Below the pieces are notes generated by a model, which worked only from the letters and a program-made list of their open reading frames with translations, was not told the DNA's origin and made no database searches. Source: Litchfieldella anticariensis FP35 = DSM 16096 (GTDB lineage Bacteria; Pseudomonadota; Gammaproteobacteria; Pseudomonadales; Halomonadaceae). From it: DNA of 64,000 bases. Shown here in pieces: positions 1 through 7,575 of this stretch (its first letter is position 1; each line of letters starts with the position of its first letter). The stretch lies in contig NZ_KE332377.1 in NCBI RefSeq assembly GCF_000409775.1, positions 1,026,073-1,090,072 of the forward strand, written 5' to 3'. A program made the translations under genes and the position numbers.

Positions 1-120
1 CTCGACTTCATCGAACGACCCTGTGCGCACCTGGCCGTTGCGCAAGTAGCGGGTAATCAGCACACCGCCAGGCGTGCTGGTCGAGTGCGCCAGAGTGAAA
101 GCAGACGCTAGTGCGTTAAC
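1..120 (-). other. Open reading frame fragment at left edge
   Basis: On the minus strand a frame stays open from about position 120 through the window edge and reads like protein (it contains GGVLITRYLRNGQVRTG). It has no start codon after its upstream stop, so if real it is the rest of a gene cut off at its 5' end, overlapping the 3' end of the NYN gene. I do not recognise the family. The window ends too soon to judge it. Confidence 0.2.
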
Positions 121-587
121 AAAAGCTCTTTATCTATCGCTACAAACTCACTAGCGGCGTTCATTAACGAAGCTGCTGTTAACTGGGGAACGCCATAGAC
201 TTCCACTTTTTTCCCATACACATTACGAATTTTATTGACTAGAAGATCAAAGTCTCCATCGCCCGATACCAACACGATGACATCCGACTGTTCCGCGTAC
301 TCCATGGCATCGAGAGTGATGCCAACATCCCAATCACCTTTCGCAGAACCATCCGATCTTTGAATAAACGGTTTCAGCTTTACCTCAAAACCAATAGCCC
401 TAAGTATATTTTGAAATTCTCGTTGTTTTCTGTCACCTTTATCTATTGCATAGGCGAACGCTTTCACGACCTCTCTGCCAGCGGTAACCTTTGACCAAAA
501 CTTGTTGTAATCAAAGTTACTCTTATAGGCTTCCCGCACTGTGTAATATACATTTTGCACGTCAACGAATATCGCAACTTTTTCCAT
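108..587 (-). CDS. NYN domain (LabA/DUF88-like PIN) protein
   Basis: A 159-residue protein with the layout of a single-domain NYN/LabA-like putative metal-dependent RNase. Acidic residues sit where the PIN-fold active site expects them: FVDVQN near residue 8, KGDWDVGITLD near residue 85 and VSGDGDFD near residue 108. Many members are thought to cut RNA; the target here is unknown. It is preceded on its strand by a copy of the cassette leader repeat (596-765), suggesting it belongs to the cassette set, but I see no clear attC after it. The family call is firm; the function is inferred. Confidence 0.8.
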   Translation of the reverse strand: MEKVAIFVDVQNVYYTVREAYKSNFDYNKFWSKVTAGREVVKAFAYAIDKGDRKQREFQNILRAIGFEVKLKPFIQRSDGSAKGDWDVGITLDAMEYAEQSDVIVLVSGDGDFDLLVNKIRNVYGKKVEVYGVPQLTAASLMNAASEFVAIDKELLLTH

Positions 588-595
588 GCTAGAAA

Positions 596-765
596 CTCAT
601 TTTTTCATGACAGTGATTTGACTACCTATCTTATGATGGAATGAACGGACTGGCTGAATTTTTCGAAATGCCCACTTTGGTTCGCCAGCTACCTCGGCCA
701 TTCCATCAACCTAGGCGAATGTTCCTCACTCAGCCAGGAGCGGACCTTCAGTGAAGTCTTATGAA
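596..765 (-). repeat. Cassette leader repeat, copy A
   Basis: This copy carries a variant of the leader motif (TGACAGTGATTTGAC at 608) 21 nt before the NYN start codon. It continues through a diverged GAACGGACTGGCTG / CAGCCAGGAGCGGACCTTCA pair, in the same order as the copies near 5.1, 9.1, 10.4 and 13.6 kb. The outer parts form an imperfect inverted repeat. The rest of the gap to 851 holds only the ribosome-binding site of the next gene. Confidence 0.6.
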
Positions 766-850
766 ACCTCAGCGGTCGAAGCGGTCATTGACTTGTAAGA
801 TGAACCAGTCCCACTGCCGTCTGCGGGACGTAATCTGATGAGGTAAAGCG

Positions 851-1237
851 ATGAACAGCGACGAGTTATCTGCGAGCTATCGCGGCTACATCGAGTGCCT
901 GAACCAACAGGACTGGGACAATCTGGGCCGCTATGTCAGCGAGAACGTTCGCTACAATGAGGAAATCATAGGGCTGACCGGTTACCGCTCCATGCTTGAA
1001 GAAGATTTTCTAGCAATTCCAGACCTTTACTTTGAAATCGCACTACTGGTCTCGCAGCCTCCCTATGTAGCCAGTCGCCTGAAGTTCAACTGCACACCGG
1101 TCGGCATGCTGTTCGGACTGCCTGTCAACGGTAAGCCTGTACAATTCGAAGAGAATGTTTTCTATGAATTCGATGATGGAAAGATCAAGACCGTCTGGTC
1201 GATCATCGACAAGAGCGCCATTGCAGCGCAGATATGA
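851..1237 (+). CDS. SnoaL-like / ester cyclase family protein
   Basis: A 128-residue protein with the NTF2-like alpha+beta pattern of the SnoaL/ester-cyclase group: an N-terminal YIECLNQQDWDNLGRYV helix and the pocket segment VSENVRYNEEIIGLTGYRSM. A good ribosome-binding site (GAGG) precedes the ATG. Members are small cyclases or isomerases, but many have no known substrate and catalysis cannot be assigned. The gene reads on the plus strand, against the cassette direction. Its 3' end abuts a LysR fragment, so this point is a recombination junction. Confidence 0.7.
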   Translation: MNSDELSASYRGYIECLNQQDWDNLGRYVSENVRYNEEIIGLTGYRSMLEEDFLAIPDLYFEIALLVSQPPYVASRLKFNCTPVGMLFGLPVNGKPVQFEENVFYEFDDGKIKTVWSIIDKSAIAAQI

Positions 1238-1240
1238 CAC

Positions 1241-1587
1241 CCTCTGGCCGCTTCGGGTCGTGTGCTGCCAGCGTCGATCGTTCCCGCGGTCGCCCACCAT
1301 TTTTGCCAGGTCGGCGTATCGGAGTCTGGTTTGAACCAGTCGAAATGAATGAGTGGATATTGGAGAAGCTCTGCGGCACTCAGGGTACGTCGATTGCCGG
1401 AAAGCAATGCCGGGCTGCACATGTCATGGAATGTATCGCGGAACAGCTCGCGCGACGTGAACTCAGTCGGCGCGGTGCGCGCATAGCGGATCGCGACATC
1501 TGCCTCGCGGGCCAGGCTGGCGGCCTCCAGCATGGTCCGCGCCGCAAGAGCGCGCGAAGGCAAAGCTACATGCTTAATGGTCAACAC
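1241..1587 (-). pseudogene. LysR-type regulator, ligand-binding domain fragment
   Basis: The translation holds a recognisable piece of a GcvA-like LysR substrate-binding domain: SLAREADVAIRYART, a SRELFRDTFHDMCSPALLSG stretch, then YPLIHFDWFKPDSDTPTWQKWW. The DNA-binding N-terminus is missing, and the C-terminus stops at about 1241 where the SnoaL-like gene ends. It is a decayed internal fragment, not a working regulator. Confidence 0.7.
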
Positions 1588-1616
1588 ACCTGATAGCTAC
1601 AACAGGCAGGTTGAAC

Positions 1617-2516
1617 TCAATGACGAGAAGACGGAACAAGGTTCAACATACCGATGGCACGTTGAACATCATCCGGCCAGATCCATAAACGATAGGGTTC
1701 CGGAATCTCGAAATAGTCTTCAGGGCCGAAGAGCTCCCGGCTTCTCATATCCGCACAATACCTCGACCTCCACCTGAGCTGTTCGCGATATGGGATGGAT
1801 TCACCATCGACTAATTTCTTGGTGATTGAATACAGCTTTTCACACATCCGATATTCGTAACCGGGAAGAGACAAGGGATCTTGATACTGCCCTCTTTTTT
1901 CTTTCACCGCGTCGACTGCCATTTCCAGAAAAAGCGGCAAATCAAGCTCACCCGGAATATTGGGAAAGATAATGAAAGGGGCGGCCCAGCCACTTTCAAT
2001 CAAATCCAAATTGAAAGTGGCTCTCTCACGACGGCTCATCTCGTCACGCTCTTTCTTGCTATAAGAAGGCGCGACGTAAGCCAACAATCTCCCGTATCCA
2101 TCGAATGATGACTCAGCTCCTCTAATGAATAGATTTCGCTTTCTGTCGGAACTTGGCCGGGACAGTCGCTTTTCGACAATATCCTTATGGAATTCACTGG
2201 CATGCTTTCCCTGACTGAAGTGCAACGTACCGGCATTGCCACTTTCCAGTTTCGGCACAAGATACTCACCAAACGCCTCTTCGACGGGAGCGACACCGGA
2301 TCGGATCCATTCAGCCAATTCGACGAAGTTGTTATCGATCTCAGCAGCTCGCTCGGTCGATCTCGCAGTCACTTCGGGTGTGTCAATAGACAACATGCGA
2401 ATAGGCATGCGGATATTGGGTGTATCTCCGTCAGACACATCCACAAGGGCCCTTGAGCCTAGGGATGGTAAATTCACACCAGCAGGTGTCCATAGTATTT
2501 GCGTTTGCTCTGACAT
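1617..2516 (-). CDS. Thermonuclease (SNase)-like protein
   Basis: A 299-residue protein with staphylococcal-nuclease-like motifs: VSDGDTPNIRMPIRMLSIDTPE near residues 27-49, FDGYGRLLAYV near 138 and NLDLIESGWA near 170. The usual compact SNase core is about 130 residues; here it is split by inserts and followed by about 120 extra C-terminal residues of no recognised type. There is no signal peptide, so it probably acts in the cytoplasm. An AAGGAG ribosome-binding site supports the start. Nuclease activity is inferred from the motifs. Confidence 0.65.
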   Translation of the reverse strand: MSEQTQILWTPAGVNLPSLGSRALVDVSDGDTPNIRMPIRMLSIDTPEVTARSTERAAEIDNNFVELAEWIRSGVAPVEEAFGEYLVPKLESGNAGTLHFSQGKHASEFHKDIVEKRLSRPSSDRKRNLFIRGAESSFDGYGRLLAYVAPSYSKKERDEMSRRERATFNLDLIESGWAAPFIIFPNIPGELDLPLFLEMAVDAVKEKRGQYQDPLSLPGYEYRMCEKLYSITKKLVDGESIPYREQLRWRSRYCADMRSRELFGPEDYFEIPEPYRLWIWPDDVQRAIGMLNLVPSSRH

Positions 2517-2837
2517 CGAAAACTCCTTTTTCAGCGGGGCGCATGCAAGGCTATTGGCAACATGAGGGTGAAAGGAACACCAGCCATTGATCTCTCAAGC
2601 CAGGCCGACAGCCGTCGTGCTTCGTTCAGCCATTATCGATGGCAAGCATTGTCAGAAACATGACATTCACATGAAGGCCAGCCACCCCGCCTCATTGGCC
2701 CTGGTATGTGACTCCGGGAAGTGCAGGCTAATCCTGACACGCTTCCAATCCGTCAGGAGAGATGATTAACGGTCAGATCAGAGGCGTGTCCACTGAAGTG
2801 GGGGAAGACCAGCGTCGGCTTGAATGAATTGCTGCCC
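2517..2837. other. Gap without a gene
   Basis: I see no credible coding region, attC or tRNA here. The small open frames in it have no ribosome-binding site or recognisable sequence. It probably holds the promoter of the nuclease gene at its low end. Confidence 0.4.
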
Positions 2838-3179
2838 TCAGGACTGCGGGTCGAACCCGAAGACGCGTAGCTCTTGGTCACAACGACAGGCCTTCGCGAT
2901 GCGCGCGGCCCACGCGACGGCCTCCTCGCGTGAGGGTAGTTCGAGCACAGTGAAGCCGCCGTCAAGCGAGGGCGCCCATGGGTAGCCGCCCTCGGCGACT
3001 GTTCCGTCTGCTGCGACGAGAACGGGCGGCACGCCTTCGTCGATGCCGCCGCCGAAGACGTAGACGCCGGCGGCTTTCGCCTCGTCGATCACGGCGTGCG
3101 CGTCGCGACCCACTGCCTCCCACTCGCCTTCGGGCACGACTATCGCAGCGCTGGGAAAGGAGATCAGGTACTTGGCCAT
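2838..3179 (-). CDS. YCII-related domain protein
   Basis: A 113-residue protein beginning MAKYLISFPSAAIVVPEGEW, with a central GGGIDEG..P turn and C-terminal GFTVLELPSREEAVAWAARIA, the pattern of YCII-related (dimeric alpha/beta barrel) proteins, often annotated PhnB/DGPF-like. Their role is unclear; some relatives sit beside ECF sigma factors, which is not the case here. The start at 3179 is chosen because AAAGGA lies upstream and homologues begin with MAKY; an in-frame extension to 3323 looks non-coding. Confidence 0.75.
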   Translation of the reverse strand: MAKYLISFPSAAIVVPEGEWEAVGRDAHAVIDEAKAAGVYVFGGGIDEGVPPVLVAADGTVAEGGYPWAPSLDGGFTVLELPSREEAVAWAARIAKACRCDQELRVFGFDPQS

Positions 3180-3497
3180 GGTGCTATTTCCTTTGGAGAT
3201 TGATGTCGGTCGTGGAGCGAGCGTGCGGCCTAACAGGTTGGAATTCATGGAAATTAAGTATAGCTCGGCAATAAAGATCCTGTACCGGGATTTGCGATTG
3301 CCGCACGCCGCCACGGACATCAAGGAAACCTGTCGGGTGCCATGTTGATAGTTGCCGGGTATGAGCTTCGCTCACGAGTACCCCTTGAATTTCGATATTA
3401 CAATTACCGGAAGTCTTTGTGTCTACGCGCTGCTACATGACCAGCTATCCGCTGGTCTCGACGGGGGCAGAATCTATCCACCTGGGAAGATATACCC
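3180..3497. promoter_or_regulatory. Gap with a promoter-like motif shared with two leaders
   Basis: No gene is visible. At 3254-3270 lies TTAAGTATAGCTCGGCA, also found at 12850 and (one change) at 18423. On the minus strand it contains TATACT, a good -10 hexamer pointing toward the YCII gene 75 nt away; I see no strong -35. Confidence 0.4.
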
Positions 3498-3878
3498 ATG
3501 AACGACCAATCGACGGCCTGGCAACACTGGTTCCCATTGATCGAGAATGCACTAGGGGATTTGTCGCGCTGTATGTTCGATCAGGTAGGTCTCGCCCCCG
3601 GGCACAGTGTTCTGGACCTGGCGACAGGCATCGGCGAACCCGCCTTGGAGGCCGCCAGGCGTGTCGGGCCCACGGGACGGGTCCTTGGCGTGGACATCTC
3701 ACCGGCGATGCTCGGCATAGCCCAAGTGCGGGCCGAGACAGCGGGCCTGACGAATGTCGAGTTCCGGGTGATGGATATCGGGACCCTGTCGCTCCCCGAA
3801 AGCTTCGACATCGTGCTCTGTCGTTGTGGCCTGATGTTCGTCGACAACGCTGACACTCAGCTCGGCGGTGCCTTGTAG
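3498..3878 (+). pseudogene. Class I SAM-dependent methyltransferase, C-terminally truncated
   Basis: The 126 residues give the N-terminal half of a UbiE-like methyltransferase. Motif I is VLDLATGIGEPALEAA (about residue 39), motif II VLGVDISPAM (about 62) and motif IV FDIVLCRCGLMFVDNAD (about 103). The frame then ends within residues that do not match the family, where 130 or more further residues are expected. It is best read as a gene cut at its 3' side by a rearrangement near 3860. The SAM-binding part is complete, but an active enzyme is unlikely. Confidence 0.7.
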
Positions 3879-4111
3879 TACCCCGGAATCTCCGTTAGGC
3901 AACCGTCGCACATGGGCCGGGACCACGCTACCACTCCAACCTAGCCGGCACTTTGATCTCGATCAATCGGTGGCCCTTTCCGCCTCGCACATCCCTGCTT
4001 TCCTCTGGGACTAGACCGAATTACCTACATGTCCAGTAATTTCGTGGGGGGTTTATCCTCTCCAACAGCTCCTGTACTCTGCCTCATTTATCGCGACGTG
4101 CAGGAAGGAAA

Positions 4112-4354
4112 ATGGATAAGCTTTTGTTATCCGCGCTGACACTGAGCTGCCTCTCGCTAGCATTCGTCTATCTCTCCACGCAAGAGCTAGGCGAGCATGA
4201 AGCGGTAGCATTCCAAGCAGCAGAGCGAACACATCAGCTCAGCGCAGAAGATGCCAAGCGTACCTCAACACACCGGCCTGATCCTCAAAACTCAGCGCCG
4301 ACTGAGGTCTACCCATGGCGACTCGAACCAACACCTCAGATATTCCAGATTTGA
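4112..4354 (+). CDS. Small single-pass or exported protein, unknown
   Basis: An 80-residue protein with an N-terminal hydrophobic stretch (LLLSALTLSCLSLAFVYL) and a polar, proline-containing tail. AGGAAGG sits right before the ATG. No family is recognised. The C in LTLSC could be read as a weak lipobox, but a membrane anchor is as likely. A 24-bp perfect palindrome follows the stop by 10 nt. The 233 nt before the gene hold nothing recognisable. Confidence 0.5.
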   Translation: MDKLLLSALTLSCLSLAFVYLSTQELGEHEAVAFQAAERTHQLSAEDAKRTSTHRPDPQNSAPTEVYPWRLEPTPQIFQI

Positions 4355-4364
4355 GGTTGCTTCA

Positions 4365-4388
4365 GGATAACCACGCGCGTGGTTATCC
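4365..4388. terminator. 24-bp perfect palindrome, possible terminator
   Basis: The 24 bases are fully self-complementary, centred on CGCG (half-site GGATAACCACGC). They lie 10 nt after the stop of the small exported protein, and TCTTTTTC follows 8 nt later. With no unpaired loop it would be an unusual terminator; it could instead be a dimeric protein-binding site before the next gene. Confidence 0.45.
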
Positions 4389-4496
4389 ATCGCTGTCTTT
4401 TTCGTGAGCGGTGCTCACGGCTCTCGATTAGTGGCTCATTGGCTGAATACGAGCCTGCGAAAACCCTTATTCATGCCTGTCATTCGAGGAATCGTA

Positions 4497-5060
4497 ATGA
4501 ACAAGCCATTGCGTCACGCGCTGTTTGCCGTTTTCTGCCTCTCCCCGTTGGTCGATACCGCTATCGCCGACGACGAAACCACCTATGGCTGGGTCGAGAA
4601 AGCGACGATCGAACCCTGGGGCACGGAAGTCAAAGTGAAACTGGACAGTGGCGCCCTGACCTCTTCCATGCAGGCCGAGGACATCGAGGAATTCGAGCGC
4701 GACGGCGATGACTGGGTGCGCTTTACCGTTGAGGTCGAAGATGAGGTTAGTGACGACATCGTCTCGAAGACCTTCGAGCGACCGGTATTTCGCAACCTCC
4801 AGGTGAGCGGTGCCGGTGGCGAGGATCACCGCCCTGTCGTGCTGATGACGATCTGCATGGGAGAAACGCTCCGCGAAGAACAGTTCAGTCTGGAAGATCG
4901 TGATGACATGAATTATCCAGTGTTGCTGGGGCGGCGCACGATCCAGAGTCTGGGAACGCTCGACGTCACCGAGACCTTCCTGCACGACGCCGACTGCCAT
5001 GAGGACTCGCCCCTTCGAGCACACGCGGACAAGGACTACGACGAGGATATCGGCATCTAG
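4497..5060 (+). CDS. Retropepsin-like 'ATP-dependent zinc protease' family protein (RimK/LysX-associated)
   Basis: A 187-residue protein of the PF05618 family. The start at 4497 gives a clear signal peptide (MNKPLRHALFAVFCLSPLVD, cleavage after AIA), so the product is periplasmic or secreted. The mature part begins with TYGWVEKATIEPWG and has VKLDSGALTSSM, the family's aspartic-protease-like D-S-G-A. NYPVLLGRRTIQSLGTLDV near the C-terminus is a conserved family block. Protease activity in this family is poorly proven despite its name. An upstream in-frame start at 4404 would hide the signal peptide and is rejected. Confidence 0.75.
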   Translation: MNKPLRHALFAVFCLSPLVDTAIADDETTYGWVEKATIEPWGTEVKVKLDSGALTSSMQAEDIEEFERDGDDWVRFTVEVEDEVSDDIVSKTFERPVFRNLQVSGAGGEDHRPVVLMTICMGETLREEQFSLEDRDDMNYPVLLGRRTIQSLGTLDVTETFLHDADCHEDSPLRAHADKDYDEDIGI

Positions 5061-5068
5061 CCGGAACA

Positions 5069-5089
5069 CCCCGAAGGCTCACTTCGGGG
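5069..5089 (+). terminator. Stem-loop after the retropepsin-like gene
   Basis: CCCCGAAG-GCTCA-CTTCGGGG, an 8-bp GC-rich stem starting 8 nt after the stop codon. No long T run follows, so it is a weak intrinsic terminator or an RNA-stabilising hairpin. Confidence 0.5.
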
Positions 5090-5111
5090 CACATGTCGTC
5101 CTCTCCGCTTT

Positions 5112-5164
5112 ACTCTGTGACTTGCTGAATTCGGCCAGGGGCGGACCTTCAGAATGTGCTCATG
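5112..5164 (-). repeat. Cassette leader repeat, copy B (partial)
   Basis: The segment GGCCAGGGGCGGACCTTCAG followed by AATGTGCTCATG matches the attC-proximal end of the leader copies near 9.1 and 10.4 kb and lies directly against an attC, as they do. The gene-proximal part of the leader is missing; the retropepsin-like gene on the other strand occupies that place. Confidence 0.5.
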
Positions 5165-5243
5165 TAATGCTTGCAGCATGCGCGCCCTTGTAATGGAGCC
5201 GAAGGCGCAATGTAAAGGGCGTCGCTGTGCCTGCACTGGTTAG
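5165..5243 (-). other. attC recombination site 1
   Basis: A 79-bp imperfect palindrome running from TAATGCTTGCAG to CTGCACTGGTTAG. The arms pair with single extra bases, as in integron attC sites. It lies 7 bp beyond the stop of the LysE-family gene and reads in the minus direction. It is about 93% identical to the site at 16466, 11 kb away. Confidence 0.85.
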
Positions 5244-5249
5244 CCGCCT

Positions 5250-5876
5250 TTACGCGGGGCGCTTAGCAAACAGGGCCCACACCCCTGCTGACGACAGCAG
5301 AAACCCACCAACAAAGTTGAAGCGGCGCTGAGCGAGCGGCGAGGTAAGCACTTTGCGCGCTGAAGCGGCGAACACGGCGTACAAGGTTGCATTTAGCGTC
5401 GCCAAACCCACAAACGTGGCCGCAAGAATCCAAAGCTGTTGTCCGGCATCCGCACCAGGGGTGATAAATTGGGGTAAAAAGGCGACGAAGAAAATTATCC
5501 CCTTTGGGTTTAATGCTGTAACAAGGTAGGTGTTAGCGAACAGCTTCCAGCGCGAGCCTGATGCAACAGGTGTAGCAACCTCCGTCGATGATATACCTGC
5601 ACGCAGAAGCCTTATACCCATGTAAAGTAGATACAATCCACCAATCCACTTGATTACCGTGAACCAAAAAGCCGAAGTTGCCAATACGGCGCCGAGGCCG
5701 AGAAGTGAAAAAACAAGAGCTGTTGAATCACCCAAGGCTACAGCAGCGACGAGAGGAATATTTGCACGTCGGCCTTGCGCGATGGAGTAGCTGATCACAG
5801 TCAAGATCGTCGGCCCAGGAATAATGAGTAAGGCTGCGGACGCTACGGCAAAGGTAAGCCAAGCTTCGATGGGCAT
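5250..5876 (-). CDS. LysE family amino-acid exporter
   Basis: About 208 residues with six hydrophobic segments. The family signature IIPGPTILTVISYSIAQGRR lies near residue 17, and ALNPKGIIFFVAFLPQFI is the second conserved block. LysE/RhtB proteins export amino acids or their derivatives across the inner membrane; the substrate cannot be read from sequence. The start at 5876 (MPIEAWLTF) is chosen for its AGGAGATATT ribosome-binding site and because family members begin there. A leader repeat lies 24 nt upstream and attC site 1 directly downstream, so this is probably a cassette gene. Confidence 0.85.
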   Translation of the reverse strand: MPIEAWLTFAVASAALLIIPGPTILTVISYSIAQGRRANIPLVAAVALGDSTALVFSLLGLGAVLATSAFWFTVIKWIGGLYLLYMGIRLLRAGISSTEVATPVASGSRWKLFANTYLVTALNPKGIIFFVAFLPQFITPGADAGQQLWILAATFVGLATLNATLYAVFAASARKVLTSPLAQRRFNFVGGFLLSSAGVWALFAKRPA

Positions 5877-5899
5877 GAGGCAATATCTCCTATGGCGGT

Positions 5900-6100
5900 T
5901 AACAGGTATTAGACTGCGCGCCACCTGCCACCTAACCTACTGAAACTTCATTGAATTGGCAGCATAACACCGATAGTCGTACCGGCTACATAATACGGAT
6001 GATCATGCCAGCTGCATTTTCCTCCAAAGTAAACCGGGACAAGCGTTAGCTGCCAATGGCGGCTTTCCACCGTATGAGCGAGTCTGGCACGCTATAGGCG
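5900..6100 (-). repeat. Cassette leader repeat, copy H (diverged)
   Basis: It begins with TAACAGGTATTAGACTGCG, nearly identical to 18316, 24 nt before the LysE start codon. It then has GGATGATCATGCCAGCTGCATTTTCC-like sequence resembling the 18.5 kb copy (GCGGATGAACGTGCCGTCTG). The match fades toward the LysR gene, so the outer limit is approximate. Confidence 0.5.
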
Positions 6101-6137
6101 ATGCCCGTTGGTATCCGTACTCACCAAGGATCACGCC

Positions 6138-7079
6138 ATGGATCGTATCGATGCCCTTCGCATCTTCCTGCGTGTCGCCGAAATGCGCAGTTTCACCAAG
6201 GCTGCGGTCTGCCTGCAGATGCCACGTTCCACTGTCTCGACGGCTATTCGTGAACTGGAAGCCCGGTTGGGGACGAGGCTGCTGAACCGTACGACGCGCC
6301 ATGTCACCCTGACGCACGATGGTGAAGCGTTCTATGACAGATCCTTGCGATTGCTGGCAGAGTTGGAGGAGCTCGAGGGATTGTTCCAGGATGATGGCTC
6401 CCAGCTCAGTGGCAAGTTACGTGTGGAAGCGCCGGGCCGCATTGCAAGGCTCATCATCGTGCCGGCCCTCCCCGATTTCTTCTCCCGCTATCCCGGCATC
6501 GAACTCGAGATCGGAGCCAGCGACCGCCCAGTCAATCTGGTGGAAGGAGGAGTCGATTGCGCCATCAGGGTGGGCGAACTCAGCGAGTCAAGCCTGATCG
6601 CTCGCCCCCTCGGTCTTCTGCCCGTCGTCAACTGTGCCAGCCCCGGCTATCTGGCCCGTCATGGTGTCCCGGAGAGCATCGCTGACCTGCACCACCACCT
6701 GGCCATCCACTATGCCTCCCCTTTCAGCAGCATCGCTGAAGATTGGGAATATAGGAAAGGAGGCAAGGTGCGAACCCTGCCAATGCAGGGAAGCGTCACC
6801 GTGGACAGTGCGGAGAGTTACATCGCCTGCTGCCTGGCAGGACTCGGCCTGATACAGGTACCAGCCTATGATGTTCAGCATCATCTACGCGAGGGAAGCC
6901 TGATCGAGGTGCTGGCAGACAAGCAGGCTGGCCCCATGCCGCTTACGATCCTCTACCCCCATCGCCATCATCGCTCACGTCTGCTTCACGTCTTCATCTC
7001 CTGGGCCGAGGCATTACTCAGCAAGGAAATTCACGGCCTCACACCGCCCCAGGCTCAGCGCGCCAAGCAGCTACCCTAG
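6138..7079 (+). CDS. LysR-type transcriptional regulator
   Basis: A 313-residue LysR protein. The winged helix-turn-helix occupies residues 1-60 (MDRIDALRIFLRVAEMRSFT, RSTVSTAIRELEARLGTRLL) and the ligand-binding domain follows (DRPVNLVEGGVDCAIRVGEL). The start at 6138 is the conserved one, with AAGGA upstream. It is closest to the short-chain-dehydrogenase-linked LysR type and lies 0.5 kb upstream of an SDR gene on the same strand, which it may control. Its stop codon lies inside the CTAG at the edge of an inserted 140-bp element, so the last residues may not be the original ones. Confidence 0.85.
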   Translation: MDRIDALRIFLRVAEMRSFTKAAVCLQMPRSTVSTAIRELEARLGTRLLNRTTRHVTLTHDGEAFYDRSLRLLAELEELEGLFQDDGSQLSGKLRVEAPGRIARLIIVPALPDFFSRYPGIELEIGASDRPVNLVEGGVDCAIRVGELSESSLIARPLGLLPVVNCASPGYLARHGVPESIADLHHHLAIHYASPFSSIAEDWEYRKGGKVRTLPMQGSVTVDSAESYIACCLAGLGLIQVPAYDVQHHLREGSLIEVLADKQAGPMPLTILYPHRHHRSRLLHVFISWAEALLSKEIHGLTPPQAQRAKQLP

Positions 7080-7223
7080 GGTTTGTACGAAAAGTCGCCG
7101 AGCGATGGCCAGACAAGGCAAAAATCAGCGAAAAAACGGAGTTTACGTGGGTGTAAATGAGTATTTTGAGCTGATTTTTAACGCCGTATGGTCGAGCGCA
7201 GGCAGTTTTCGGACAAAACCTAG
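7076..7223. mobile_element. MITE-like element with CTAG duplication
   Basis: A 140-bp non-coding element with terminal inverted repeats of at least 15 bp (GGGTTTGTACGAAAA at 7079 and TTTTCGGACAAAACC at 7205-7219). Pairing continues inward to AAAATCAGC / GCTGATTTTT. CTAG flanks both ends (7076-7079 and 7220-7223), consistent with a 4-bp target duplication. It encodes nothing and would need a transposase from elsewhere. Confidence 0.7.
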
Positions 7224-7401
7224 ATTTCCGTTTCCAGGCAGATGGTCGATTTTTCTCCCCTCATTGTTCGTGCTTACTGAACAGTGCTGTCAGAGAGCAA
7301 CCGATTATCCTTGAGTTCACACCCTCCATACTCCTTTAGGAAGTGCACTCGGGTGGCTTCATGCACGGTTAACACACCTGAGGCACCGTATCTCCAACTA
7401 A

Positions 7402-7546
7402 GGGAAGCGCTGAAGAAATCGGCGAGCGGCATCAAGCACAAGGCGCCCGGAGCACAGGAACCGGAGCATATGGGGTTATATGTGAGGATTCCGCGCACCG
7501 CGCAACGCAGTGATTGGGCTGCGCAGGCATTTATTCAGTGTTTCCC
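7402..7546 (+). repeat. Interspersed MITE-like repeat II, copy 1
   Basis: About 145 bp bounded by GGAAGCGCTGAA and TTCAGTGTTTCC (imperfect terminal inverted repeats). A second copy in opposite orientation lies at 25696-25853, sharing GGAGCACAGGAACCGGAGCA and TATGTGAGGATTCCG. It occupies most of the gap before the SDR gene. The stretch 7224-7401 between the two elements shows nothing I can name. Confidence 0.7.
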
Positions 7547-7575
7547 CAACCGATCACACAGAAAGGAGGGCGACC

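Noticed and set aside
2978-3274. Plus-strand frame with very Arg-rich translation over the YCII gene
   Set aside because: It mirrors the codon pattern of the YCII gene on the other strand and has no ribosome-binding site; the composition is an artefact of GC-rich antisense.
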